The position numbers and the translations under genes were made by a program. Positions 1 to 9,033 of a DNA stretch of 64,000 nt are shown piece after piece. The notes beneath the pieces are model-generated. The model did no database searches and was not told the origin of the DNA. It saw only the letters and a list, made by a program, of their open reading frames with translations. Source of the stretch: Nitrospirales bacterium (lineage in GTDB: Bacteria; Nitrospirota; Nitrospiria; Nitrospirales; UBA8639); the NCBI GenBank assembly GCA_021604005.1, contig BQIV01000002.1, positions 186,001 through 250,000 on the forward strand. The letters run 5' to 3'. How positions within the stretch are numbered: position 1 is the stretch's first letter; the number at the start of each line of letters is the position of its first letter.

Positions 1-2954
1 TCCCCAAATGCGTGGGGATGAACCGCTCAATAATCATGGCTAATTGAAACGTACCGCGTGTTCCCCACATGCGTGGGGATGAACCGGCGCTTAACCATCA
101 TAATGTTATTCAGATACTGTGTTCCCCACATGCGTGGGGATGAACCGGAATTCTTGCGAGGCTTTTGCTTCATGAGACAGTGTTCCCCACATGCGTGGGG
201 ATGAACCGTTTACCGATACCACTGGTCACCCCTTTGAAGAGTGTTCCCCACATGCGTGGGGATGAACCGTTTATTTACTTGTAACTGTGCCTTCTGTTCA
301 TGTGTTCCCCACATGCGTGGGGATGAACCGTTCCTAATGTCTATAGAACTGGGGGTTGTCGAGTGTTCCCCACATGCGTGGGGATGAACCGTCTTTGTTA
401 GACAATGCACCACTACCTGCACTGTGTTCCCCACATGCGTGGGGATGAACCGACTATAGTGGTAGTGTCTACACCAAACTGGTTGTGTTCCCCACATGCG
501 TGGGGATGAACCGCTATTCAAAACGTTTCCTGGTGGATTTTTGCGGTGTTCCCCACATGCGTGGGGATGAACCGCTTCCTAGAAATGAAAAAAAAATTCA
601 ACTAGCGTGTTCCCCACATGCGTGGGGATGAACCGGTGAAGATTCATCATGGCTGGTGATTGATATCGTGTTCCCCACATGCGTGGGGATGAACCGTGGC
701 CGAGGAGCAGTTTGGCGAATGGTTTGAGGTGTTCCCCACATGCGTGGGGATGAACCGGCGAACTAACCCGTAGCAATCGCACCCCAACCGTGTTCCCCAC
801 ATGCGTGGGGATGAACCGCATCATATGACCGAACTCTTCGAATCTGCACAGTGTTCCCCACATGCGTGGGGATGAACCGTTCTTCGTCCTTCTTAAATGG
901 GGCATAGGGATGTGTTCCCCACATGCGTGGGGATGAACCGCAGACCAGCGAATGCGCCTTGATCGGTCATAGGTGTTCCCCACATGCGTGGGGATGAACC
1001 GAGGCGGCGATCAATAATATTACGGCACGACTCGTGTTCCCCACATGCGTGGGGATGAACCGAAAACTATCATGTTTGGCGGCGGGAATGGACCGTGTTC
1101 CCCACATGCGTGGGGATGAACCGCTAGTGCCATGGTTGTTAATTCACCGGCGTAAGTGTTCCCCACATGCGTGGGGATGAACCCCTATTCTTGCTAGCAA
1201 CATCTTTAGCTGAGACGTGTTCCCCACATGCGTGGGGATGAACCGTCATGTTGCCTGGACGGAAGATGGTGTAAATTTGTGTTCCCCACATGCGTGGGGA
1301 TGAACCGCAAACGAAAGGACTGGACGCGAACGTTTCGCAGTGTTCCCCACATGCGTGGGGATGAACCGGTGATTGAGGCGAAAGAGCAGCGGTTGGAGAG
1401 GTGTTCCCCACATGCGTGGGGATGAACCGCCAGAGAGGCACTTCATGAGACCTGCATTGGGGTGTTCCCCACATGCGTGGGGATGAACCGGTTTTTGTAG
1501 TTGGGGAGAGTGTGGAGTGTCCGTGTTCCCCACATGCGTGGGGATGAACCGTCTGCCTTCAGATCGATGACCCCATTTCCGACGTGTTCCCCACATGCGT
1601 GGGGATGAACCAAGTTTACACTGCTAGACCCAACCAGCATCCCCGTGTTCCCCACATGCGTGGGGATGAACCGACTGGTTTCAAGCGCCCTCGTCTTGTC
1701 AGGCTGTGTTCCCCACATGCGTGGGGATGAACCGGGCGTGCTTGTACAGCCACACCGTGTCATGTGGTGTTCCCCACATGCGTGGGGATGAACCGAATTT
1801 ACATCTTCTACTGTTGCCTCGTATTGCGTGTTCCCCACATGCGTGGGGATGAACCGCAAGTAAAAGTTGTGATGCCGCGCCACACGATGTGTTCCCCACA
1901 TGCGTGGGGATGAACCGGGTTACCCGTGTTGTCTGCCTTCCCATACAGCGTGTTCCCCACATGCGTGGGGATGAACCGCATAGACTTGCTCTTGTGTCAG
2001 ATCATAGCCCGTGTTCCCCACATGCGTGGGGATGAACCGGCATGAATTCACCCAGCGGTGTTGGTCTGCAGGTGTTCCCCACATGCGTGGGGATGAACCG
2101 CACCACCTCCGGCACATGCATCGATTTCGTCAGTGTTCCCCACATGCGTGGGGATGAACCGCGGTTTTTTGAGGTTGCGTTTTTTTGCTAGTTGTGTTCC
2201 CCACATGCGTGGGGATGAACCGGACCAGGTGCACCTGAAAGATAATCGCTGGGAGTGTTCCCCACATGCGTGGGGATGAACCGAGAAAATAAGCGGCATT
2301 CAATCGGATCGCGTGGTGTTCCCCACATGCGTGGGGATGAACCTTTTTTAATACAGGACATCACCCTCAAATACGGGTGTTCCCCACATGCGTGGGGATG
2401 AACCGGCCAGGCCTCCATGGATACCCGGGTCAATGCCGTGTTCCCCACATGCGTGGGGATGAACCGCCCGTCATACTTCTCGTTTCCCTCTACACAGTGT
2501 GTTCCCCACATGCGTGGGGATGAACCGACGTGGACCTATTTTGATTGTGGTACGTTGGTGTGTTCCCCACATGCGTGGGGATGAACCGTTTTTGCATAAT
2601 ACAGGGTGTCTCCTGGAAATGTGTTCCCCACATGCGTGGGGATGAACCGAATCAGGCTATTCTCTCCGCAGCACGCACTCAGTGTTCCCCACATGCGTGG
2701 GGATGAACCGCACAACAACAAAGCATCCGCGTCTCGGATGTCGTGTTCCCCACATGCGTGGGGATGAACCGCAGACGCTAGCACGTTGCAAGCGTTACTC
2801 TATGTGTTCCCCACATGCGTGGGGATGAACCGACCCTTGGTATCTTATCGAAAAATCTACTCGTGTGTTCCCCACATGCGTGGGGATGAACCGGATTCCA
2901 CACTTCGATTTTTCTGCGGATTGATGTGTTCCCCACATGCGTGGGGATGAACCG
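1..2954 (+). CRISPR. Type I-E CRISPR array, 49 repeats (first one cut by the window edge), 48 spacers
   Basis: A 29-bp repeat (starts GTGTTCCCCACATGC, ends GGGGATGAACCG, with a CCCCACAT/ATGCGTGGGG hairpin) recurs every 61 bp with 32-bp spacers; one spacer (1246-1278) is 33 bp. Full repeats start at 58 and then every 61 bp to 2926. The piece at 1-25 lacks its first four bases and carries one internal change (CCCCAAAT). Repeat length, spacer length and sequence match the E. coli/CASCADE type I-E repeat class, so the crRNA strand is plus and the leader and cas genes should lie left of position 1. The last base of three repeats is not G (C at 1184, A at 1612, T at 2344). All spacers differ. The array end at 2954 is the old, leader-distal end; no cas gene follows. 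Confidence 0.98.
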
Positions 2955-3415
2955 TGTACAGATAATGGGGTCACGTCTAGTTTTATAAGGTATTAGCAAG
3001 TTAATTGATTGCCAGAAGAATCAGAACTCGACACGATTGATTCGACCCAACATTCTTTATGGCGGCTTCTACTTCACAGCAGACGGCGATTACAGCACTG
3101 AAATCCTATGGCTTCAATCCTGTGACGATGTGGACCGATGATCAAACACCAGGCTCCCGTCCCGATGATGCAACGGTCGAGCGCGCGCCTTCCCCAGAAT
3201 GTGTTGAATCCGCTTCGCTTCCAGTACAACGCCCATCGTCGGAAACCAACCTCTGAGGTCTACCTCAACCATGCTCCTGACATTTGGGAAACGGCTTGTC
3301 CTTAGCACGTCCAAAGCGAATAAATATAGTAAACAGTGCAAGAAGGAGAATCGAGAAATTTCAATCGACGGTCATAAGACTCCGAGAGCGTAACTCTCGT
3401 TCACATCCTCTGTGC
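2955..3415. other. Non-coding stretch after the CRISPR array
   Basis: No convincing gene. Two short opposing reading frames (3059-3256 plus, 3114-3341 minus) lack ribosome binding sites and recognisable domains. A small perfect hairpin, CGAGAG/CTCTCG, lies near 3384-3399. Confidence 0.5.
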
Positions 3416-3444
3416 TTGACTCTAGCCAGACGTACGACAATAAT
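3416..3444 (+). promoter_or_regulatory. Sigma70-like promoter of vapBC
   Basis: TTGACT at 3416-3421, a 17-bp spacer, and AATAAT at 3439-3444. Transcription would begin about 40 bp before the antitoxin start, which has a strong AAGGAGG site at about 3475-3481. Confidence 0.5.
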
Positions 3445-3488
3445 ATGATCGATAGCTATTTAGTAAAAAATAATAAGGAGGTCCTACT

Positions 3489-3698
3489 ATGCCCTCAACA
3501 ACGATTTCACCGAAGTTTCAAATTGTGATTCCCAAGGATGTACGAGAGAAACTTCACTTGTCACCTCAGCAACGATTACAAGTCTTGGAAAAAGGTGGAG
3601 TCATTACCCTGATTCCGGTCATACCACTCAAAAATCTCAAGGGATCGCTCAAAGGCATGTCGAAGACGAATATTCGGGAGAAGAAGGACCGGTTGTGA
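3489..3698 (+). CDS. vapB: AbrB/MazE-fold antitoxin of a vapBC module
   Basis: 69 residues. Residues 7-22 (SPKFQIVIPKDVREKL) are the signature strand-loop-helix of the SpoVT/AbrB swapped-hairpin DNA-binding fold, and the tail is lysine-rich, as expected for the toxin-binding part. An AAGGAGG site just upstream fixes the ATG. The stop overlaps the toxin start (GTGA at 3695-3698), so the two are translationally coupled. By family knowledge it neutralises VapC and represses its own promoter. Confidence 0.9.
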   Translation: MPSTTISPKFQIVIPKDVREKLHLSPQQRLQVLEKGGVITLIPVIPLKNLKGSLKGMSKTNIREKKDRL

Positions 3699-4084
3699 AA
3701 ATCTTGATGGATTCCAGCGGATGGATTGAATTCTTTATGGGGGGACCACTCGCCGAACAGTATGCGGCTTATTTGGCACCTCGGCATGACCACATCACGT
3801 CGACTATTATCGTGTATGAAGTATACAAGAAGATTAAAAGGGAAAAGGGGGAAGAGACGGCCTTATTGTATTCGGGACAACTCAGTGCAAGCCCTGTTAT
3901 TCAACTCACGGAATCCATTGCCTATCTGGCAGCCGATGTAAGCCTGCAGCACGGATTAGCCATGGCCGATGCCATCGTGTATGCGACGGCCAGAGACCAA
4001 GAGGCACGAGTCGTCACGGGAGATGCCGACCTGAAAAACCTGCCAGATGTCATCTACATCAAATCAGGCAAAAATAATTCTTGA
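3695..4084 (+). CDS. vapC: PIN-domain ribonuclease toxin VapC
   Basis: 129 residues with a GTG start overlapping the vapB stop. The PIN-domain acidic residues are all visible: D6 (MDSSGWIEF), E42 (VYEVYK), D92 (MADAIVYA) and D110/D112 (VTGDADL). These coordinate Mg2+/Mn2+ for RNA cleavage, so the toxin looks intact, unlike most other toxins in this window. VapC proteins typically cut tRNA or rRNA; the target here cannot be told from sequence. Confidence 0.92.
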   Translation: MKILMDSSGWIEFFMGGPLAEQYAAYLAPRHDHITSTIIVYEVYKKIKREKGEETALLYSGQLSASPVIQLTESIAYLAADVSLQHGLAMADAIVYATARDQEARVVTGDADLKNLPDVIYIKSGKNNS

Positions 4085-4106
4085 CACGTTGTTTCATGCT
4101 CGATCA

Positions 4107-5129
4107 CTACCGTACGTTTTCGGGTTTCCACCGCAAACCAAGATTCAAGATGCGCTGTAACAATTGCTCGTACGACATCCCTGCATGCTCGGCCGATTCG
4201 GCAAGATCTTCGCCAAAGGCGATTTGAGCATTGGGATTGGCTTCTAGGAAATACAATTTCCCGTCATGATCCAAGCGAAAGTCTAAGCGCGCATATCCAT
4301 TTAATCCCAAAATATGATAGGCCTTCTTGGCTAACCGCTGAATTTTTCCGGTCATGGCTTTACTCAGTCCCTTTGCTTCTTGAGAAGTAATGCCGTACTT
4401 TTTTTGATATTTCACACTCCATTTTACGCGCTGCGTCGCGACGCGATGTACATCATCCGGCAGATTTTTGAGAATCAGCTCCCATACCGGAAAGACCTGC
4501 AAGCGTGTATTCCCCAGCACACCGACATACAATTCCCGTCCTTCGATAAATTGCTCGACGATCGCACTGCTCCCGATACTGTCATGAATGAACTTTACCC
4601 GTTCTTCGAGTTTCTCGGCATCGTCCACGATAGAGGCTTGAGAAATGCCCAGAGACGCTTCTTCGGAAATTGATTTTACAATGACGGGAAAGGGAATCTC
4701 GTCCGTCCACTTGACGGCACGGCCGAGGGAAAAAACCACAAATTTCGGACAGAGGATTCCGTGATAAGTCAGAATTTTTTTAGACCAGCCTTTATCCCGC
4801 GTCAATACCATGCCACGTGGATTACACCCGGTATAGGGCACACCAACCAACTCCAGATACGACACGACGTTTTGGTCAAATCCGCCAAACCCATTGAATT
4901 CTTCGAGCAAGTTAAACGCAATGTGCGGTTTAAAATCCGCGACTGCTTCTTGCAGAACATCCAGGTCGTCCCGCACCCCAACCACTCTCACGTCATGTCC
5001 CATATCCCGCAGGGTCGTAATGACGTCAAACTCGGTTTTCCATTCCACGGTCGCCAAATCCACACCTTCCAGATTTTCTGGAGGAACCAGGCTTTCGTGC
5101 ATGAGGGTAAGAACGCGAAGTTTTCTCAT
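4107..5129 (-). CDS. ATP-grasp enzyme of the D-Ala-D-Ala ligase family
   Basis: 340 residues. An N-terminal Rossmann-like part (residues 1-100, including the VGVPYTGCNPRG stretch typical of Ddl enzymes) precedes an ATP-grasp domain. K and E residues sit in PFPVIVKSIS and VEQFIEGREL, and the metal-binding C-terminal motif is FLEANPNAQ (about 294-302; E296, N298). It should make an amide bond from an acyl-phosphate, but the Ddl D-Ala pocket cannot be confirmed, so the substrate is open. Its start overlaps the upstream metallopeptidase stop (ATGA at 5126-5129), indicating one operon and a shared job. A housekeeping cell-wall Ddl would normally sit in a mur/fts cluster, so this is probably a specialised ligase. 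Confidence 0.85.
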   Translation of the reverse strand: MRKLRVLTLMHESLVPPENLEGVDLATVEWKTEFDVITTLRDMGHDVRVVGVRDDLDVLQEAVADFKPHIAFNLLEEFNGFGGFDQNVVSYLELVGVPYTGCNPRGMVLTRDKGWSKKILTYHGILCPKFVVFSLGRAVKWTDEIPFPVIVKSISEEASLGISQASIVDDAEKLEERVKFIHDSIGSSAIVEQFIEGRELYVGVLGNTRLQVFPVWELILKNLPDDVHRVATQRVKWSVKYQKKYGITSQEAKGLSKAMTGKIQRLAKKAYHILGLNGYARLDFRLDHDGKLYFLEANPNAQIAFGEDLAESAEHAGMSYEQLLQRILNLGLRWKPENVR

Positions 5130-6154
5130 AGCACGACTCGATGCTGTCCGCTATGGAGGTAATTCATGGTTTGCACCGTGACCAGAATCGTGAAATCTAG
5201 TTTGGCGTGTTCCTCAGGAACAGTCAGTCGCAATTGCCGCTCCCGGCAATGCTCGATGATATCTTTCAAAACTTGATCGATCGTGTATTGATACTCTCCG
5301 GTCCAATCGGCCACCTTTCGACGTATTTCTTTTCGAAACCGCCGAATAAAGCTCGCGGCCGTCGGATAGTGCTGATACTCCTTGGCATTGGAAAACAATC
5401 GCTGCACATCGCGGTCATAAAAATTGGGATAGTCCAGTCCATACCGTTCTCGTTTCTGCCGGTAGTGCTCTCCAAGTGTCTTCCGCAAGGCGGGAAGCGG
5501 ATCAAGCCGTTGCTTGATGGCCACGGGCGGAACAACGCCGGCCAGTTCGGTCATGAGCCCATCCATGTATTGCAATTTCCGCAATGCCGGCCATCCGGCA
5601 TACCGTTCCCGCCAATCGGAATTCGGAGTCAACCAGACGGCAAATGTTTCGGCAAAGTCTTCATCCGGGTGGCTCTGGGCATACCAGGTATCGAGATGTA
5701 ACACAAAACTTTTGCTGTAGGGTTTCGGAAGATAGCAATCTGGATAGGGCTTAGAGGTATTGCCAAACAGCCGTTGCCGTTGATGACGACGGCGCAACCG
5801 GTAGGCATTTTCAATCGCATGCCCGGCCTCATGGCGAAGAATCCGCATGCCCCACTCGGGCGTCCCGCCTTCAACCTCCAACATTTGGCTCTGCTCCAGC
5901 TTGGCCAACCGTGGATGACTCATATAAAACGGGATGGCAATGCCGGGAATACCATCAGGACAATACCAGTCATCCGACAACCAACAATGCGGACGAAACA
6001 GCAACTGCTTGGCTGCCAGTTCCTGATGAAGTTGCTTGATCAATGTGGCGAGAGGCGTCCCCTTAATTTGAACATGGAGGTCGCACAGACGCAACGTGAG
6101 GAGTTGCTCATCAGACCAATTGAGCCATTCCGGTTCATGATTGCCCTTGCTCAT
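5126..6154 (-). CDS. Zincin-type metallopeptidase-like protein (HExxH)
   Basis: 342 residues, no signal peptide. H108-E109-A-G-H112 (RHEAGHAIE) is the zinc and catalytic motif, and the downstream HPDEDFAETFAVWL segment (about 162-175) can supply the third acidic ligand. This fits the family annotated as putative zinc-binding metallopeptidase. The remainder is rich in Arg/His and unrecognised. It overlaps the ATP-grasp gene by 4 bp and is the first gene of the pair, suggesting that an amide made by one enzyme is trimmed or processed by the other. The pairing is seen; the biochemical link is inferred. Confidence 0.82.
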   Translation of the reverse strand: MSKGNHEPEWLNWSDEQLLTLRLCDLHVQIKGTPLATLIKQLHQELAAKQLLFRPHCWLSDDWYCPDGIPGIAIPFYMSHPRLAKLEQSQMLEVEGGTPEWGMRILRHEAGHAIENAYRLRRRHQRQRLFGNTSKPYPDCYLPKPYSKSFVLHLDTWYAQSHPDEDFAETFAVWLTPNSDWRERYAGWPALRKLQYMDGLMTELAGVVPPVAIKQRLDPLPALRKTLGEHYRQKRERYGLDYPNFYDRDVQRLFSNAKEYQHYPTAASFIRRFRKEIRRKVADWTGEYQYTIDQVLKDIIEHCRERQLRLTVPEEHAKLDFTILVTVQTMNYLHSGQHRVVL

Positions 6155-6506
6155 CAGGACAGCCCAACTCGTCGTACTTCGTTACATTTTCCCATCATTA
6201 CACTTATGTTATGTCAGAAATGGCTTCAAGACAAATATAATTTCCGTGCGTTTTCAGTATGTTGACTAACAAATAGCCAACAATGACCTCCAGCACCAGG
6301 CAATTTTCCATCGGACCATATTGAAGCCGTCAAAGCTATCACAACCTTGTGCTAGCGTAAGTGCGCCTGACTGTGGTAGCTTTGGCCTTCTTTCAGCTGA
6401 AGACGCGCGACGTGAAGACCACACGGTCCTCATTGTTCGTAACGTTAACTACCGTATTCTTTATTCATTTATTTCTTTTAGTGTTTCTATGGAAAGGGAG
6501 ATGTCA

Positions 6507-6656
6507 ATGCGAAGTTGTGAGAAATGTGAAGGCACGATGATTTTAGATCGTGAAGTCGACATGGAAGCCGGCATGGCCTTGATGGTATTCGTCTGCATCA
6601 ACTGTGGCCGGCGAAAACAGGCGGAGCAAGCCCCAAATCCTCTTGTTCGGACGTAG
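6507..6656 (+). CDS. Small zinc-ribbon protein
   Basis: 49 residues. Two CxxC knuckles (CEKC near residue 4 and CINC near residue 34) imply one structural zinc. The reading frame stays open further upstream, but the purine-rich GGAAAGGGAG at about 6491-6500 is placed correctly for the ATG at 6507 (another ATG lies at 6501), so the long upstream extension is probably not translated. Function unknown; similar short ribbon proteins are common in Deltaproteobacteria and Nitrospirota. Confidence 0.6.
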   Translation: MRSCEKCEGTMILDREVDMEAGMALMVFVCINCGRRKQAEQAPNPLVRT

Positions 6657-6762
6657 GACACGAGAGAAAATAGGCTGACAAGTTCGCAGCAGCCAACAAC
6701 TATGTCTGAATCGACTCCGTCCACTCTCTGTCTTCACCGCCACTCATTTTCTATGGCTTTTT

Positions 6763-6818
6763 CTGGGTCTTATCACTTAGCATCCGCAAGATGTTGATCT
6801 CAGAAGGATAAGACCCAG
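6763..6818. repeat. 12-bp perfect inverted repeat with 32-bp loop
   Basis: CTGGGTCTTATC at 6763-6774 is mirrored by GATAAGACCCAG at 6807-6818. There is no T-tract, so it is not a standard terminator; it could be a bidirectional terminator, a processing site or the remnant of a small element. Confidence 0.7.
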
Positions 6819-6911
6819 TTACCCGCCCACCTCTTCTCTCCTTTTCATCTTGAATGCTCACCTTCCCTGCACCTCATTATGAGATGTCCAACTGCATGTC
6901 CTTGATTGACC

Positions 6912-6994
6912 GCTCGTGACTCGTATCTCGTAGTTCATTTCCCCTCTTGCGCTTCACACTTCACGAATAACGCTTCACGTTCTTTCTCAGACGA
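6912..6994 (+). repeat. 83-bp dispersed repeat, copy A
   Basis: Aligns without gaps to 36961-37043 at roughly 80% identity. The best conserved core is CTTCACACTTCACGAATAAC followed by GCTTCAC. Both copies lie between genes. The core is built of TTCACG-like units that also occur at 34477-34502 and 50330-50362. Confidence 0.75.
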
Positions 6995-7144
6995 TCGGTT
7001 CGCATCTTCAATCGTTAAACTGCAGGGGAGGAAGAAATAAACCACTTTCCGCTAGAAATACAAGACCGAGTATACAAGACGAATTGGAGAACAGGACATG
7101 ACCGACGATGGAAGAAGAGAACAGACTTGAAGGGGAAACAGAGC

Positions 7145-7681
7145 TCAGCTTTCAGCATCTAACTCCATGTTCCAATAGAGATAGTCTCGCCAACTTTCAG
7201 GTGCATTGCGAATACCGATCATAAGGGTGAGGCGAGGTGTCCATCGTGGCTTGACTGGCTTTTTCAACAGTTTCATGTTGGCTTCGTGCGGTAACCGTCC
7301 GCTCTTACGATTATTACAGCGCCAACAGGCTGTGACGATATTTTCCCACGTTTTCTTCCCACCCTTCGCAATCGGCATCACGTGATCAAAGGTGAGTTCT
7401 TCTGTTCGAAAGTGTTTGTAGCAATACTGGCAGGTATATTGATCGCGGGTGAAGATATTGATGCGTGAAAATTTAACGGCGTGATAGTTCCCGCGCAACT
7501 TCACCATCTTCAACAGACGCATCACAGAGGGAAGCTTAAAGCTGATGGACACACCTCGTACATCACGTTCGTGAAACTCGAGGACTTCCACCTTGCCTTG
7601 CCACAACAAGGTAATCGCTTTTTGCCAGCCTACGACCCGAAGCGGCTCGTAGGTCGCATTGAGAAGTAAGGTCATTTCCAT
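7145..7681 (-). CDS. HNH endonuclease
   Basis: 178 residues. The HNH site is complete: C84-x2-C87 (YTCQYC), D99-H100 (TFDHVMP), N114 (WENIV) and C119-x2-C122 (ACWRC). The two CxxC pairs bind structural zinc, and H100 with N114 form the beta-beta-alpha metal nuclease centre. The first 75 residues (LLLNATYEPLRVV...) are typical of the standalone HNH family widespread in bacteria, whose role is unclear. It lies alone, 265 bp from the divergent Rieske gene. Confidence 0.88.
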   Translation of the reverse strand: MEMTLLLNATYEPLRVVGWQKAITLLWQGKVEVLEFHERDVRGVSISFKLPSVMRLLKMVKLRGNYHAVKFSRINIFTRDQYTCQYCYKHFRTEELTFDHVMPIAKGGKKTWENIVTACWRCNNRKSGRLPHEANMKLLKKPVKPRWTPRLTLMIGIRNAPESWRDYLYWNMELDAES

Positions 7682-7843
7682 TGGGATAAAAAATGAAAGT
7701 GCAGAACGATCACTTACCCAATACTGAACCTACTATTCCTATAGCATCGTCAAGTGCAAGGAATCAATATGATGCCTTTTCGCACTTGAAGCAACATTTC
7801 TAGCTTGCTAGACTATTTGCCTCCGTGTAATTTCTTGAATATA

Positions 7844-7937
7844 GTGAATCACAATACGTTCCATGTAGGAACATATAACGAACTTCGCGCGGTATAACGC
7901 TTGGCTCAACGAAAGACACTAAAACGGCTATAAACCA
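7844..7937 (+). repeat. 94-bp dispersed element, copy 1
   Basis: Begins GTGAATCACAATACGTTCC and ends GGCTATAAACCA. The same element, same length, is at 11016-11109 in the opposite orientation, where it interrupts a gene; a partial copy is at 12529-12576. It contains the short hairpin GTTCC-ATGTA-GGAAC and AACGAACTTCGCGCG. Copy 1 ends 9 bp before the Rieske start, so it may carry that gene's promoter or leader. Confidence 0.75.
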
Positions 7938-7946
7938 ACGCTGAAC

Positions 7947-8297
7947 GTGGAACAACACTTTATCACTGTTGCGCAAAAAAACGAGCTTGATCCCGGGACG
8001 TGCCGTTCCATTGAACTCAAGGAGCTGAGCCTTGCACTGTTTAATGTCGATGGAAAAATCTATGCATTGGACAACACCTGTCCACATGCTGGTGGCCCCT
8101 TAGGGGAAGGGACGGTCGAAGGCAACCACGTTGCATGTCCGTGGCACGGATGGAAGTTCGATATTCCAACTGGAACCTGCATGAAAAATCCCGTTGAATC
8201 GTGGAAAGTCCCAAGCTATGACGTGCGCGAAGTCAATGGGCAGATCCAGGTTTTGGTGCCAATCTCCGCTCAAGACGCCACTTCAGGGCATCTCTAA
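7947..8297 (+). CDS. Rieske [2Fe-2S] ferredoxin
   Basis: 116 residues, GTG start. The cluster ligands C45-x-H47 (NTCPHAGG) and C64-x2-H67 (CPWHGW) define a soluble Rieske ferredoxin of the NirD/bphF-like type. It would shuttle one electron for an oxygenase or reductase; no partner enzyme is adjacent. Its last codons (G-H-L-stop) are supplied by the end of an inserted inverted-repeat element at 8286, so the original C-terminus was probably longer by a few residues. The iron-sulfur domain is complete and should be functional. Confidence 0.92.
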   Translation: MEQHFITVAQKNELDPGTCRSIELKELSLALFNVDGKIYALDNTCPHAGGPLGEGTVEGNHVACPWHGWKFDIPTGTCMKNPVESWKVPSYDVREVNGQIQVLVPISAQDATSGHL

Positions 8298-8426
8298 AAA
8301 CCAGGATTTTTTCGTGAGGGCAAGGAAGCGGCGCGCGCAAAACCGCAGTGTATAGAGACATACATGAGGATTTGAGCACGCGGCTGACGCCGCCATCACG
8401 GAAAGGGACGGTGTTTAGAGGTGCCC
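8286..8426. mobile_element. 141-bp MITE-like element with 16-bp terminal inverted repeats
   Basis: Left end GGGCATCTCTAAAAAC and right end GTGTTTAGAGGTGCCC are imperfect inverted repeats. TCA flanks both sides (8283-8285 and 8427-8429), a possible 3-bp target duplication. About 47 bp of the left and 63 bp of the right closely match the 323-bp copy at 55025-55347. No transposase is encoded. It supplies the stop codon of the Rieske gene, and its right flank is the stop codon of the minus-strand gene at 8427. Confidence 0.8.
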
Positions 8427-8867
8427 TCAGGAAATCTCATCGGAATGTGGGAGAGGGGCCAACTCATGAAGCGGCATGATGCTGCCTGCAGCTAACGTCA
8501 CGACTTTTATCCATTTCTCTTTTAAATTCACCCGCCAAGCAAAGTCTCGCTCAATCCATCCCGTTTCGCCTTTTTCGCGAATCAACCGGCTCACGACATA
8601 GGTCTCTTTTTCCTTTTCCCCGGCCATAGCCACACGCCATTCACCCACTCGAATCGGATGCCCGTGATGCTCGATGTCTTGAATCACTTTGTTCAAGGCC
8701 TCTTGAATGGTTGGCGAATCGCGTGCCCCATGGGTTTTGACTCTCTCCAATGCCTCAAGTGCCTTGGGATCATCAGGAAGTGGAGTCCCTGGAGGTGGCT
8801 GGGTGGAATAGACCCAGAGTGCTCCCATTGCGAGCAGTGCAAGAAAAAAAAGGAGTGGTTTGGCCAT
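8427..8867 (-). CDS. Membrane-anchored or exported protein of unknown function
   Basis: 146 residues. Residues 3-20 (LLFFLALLAMGALWVY) form one hydrophobic segment, an uncleaved anchor or signal peptide, followed by a proline-rich linker (QPPPGTPLP). The rest is a small alpha/beta-like domain with a conserved-looking WIERDFAWRVNLKEKWIKVV segment. No known family recognised. The stop codon abuts the MITE-like element at 8286-8426, implying the insertion occurred between two convergent gene ends. Confidence 0.7.
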   Translation of the reverse strand: MAKPLLFFLALLAMGALWVYSTQPPPGTPLPDDPKALEALERVKTHGARDSPTIQEALNKVIQDIEHHGHPIRVGEWRVAMAGEKEKETYVVSRLIREKGETGWIERDFAWRVNLKEKWIKVVTLAAGSIMPLHELAPLPHSDEIS

Positions 8868-9033
8868 ACGTACCTTCTCTATATCAGGGGCCTACCATGC
8901 CCGTAAAGATCCTAGGCATAATAATTTCGTATTCATCAGAACGCGAAGCCGTTATACCACTGAATGCACCCTGAATCGTGCAGCACAGTAGGTTCCTACG
9001 CATAGCAGAATACTTTCACGATCCCGCATTGCC

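Larger units (their letters stand above)
6657..7144. other. Gene-free stretch holding two repeats
   Basis: No gene seen. It contains a long inverted repeat (6763-6818) and an 83-bp dispersed repeat (6912-6994), listed separately. Confidence 0.6.

Noticed and set aside
210-2999. Many overlapping minus-strand frames (and one plus) encoding repeated VHPHACGEH / SSPRMWGT / [10 protein letters not shown] strings
   Set aside because: These are translations of the CRISPR repeat in three frames; the array explains them completely. Such strings are common spurious proteins in databases.
3114-3341. 75-codon minus frame containing VEVDLRGWF, faintly like a group II intron reverse transcriptase strand
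   Set aside because: No YADD or other conserved block, no start site and no intron RNA structure could be found nearby; the similarity is too short.
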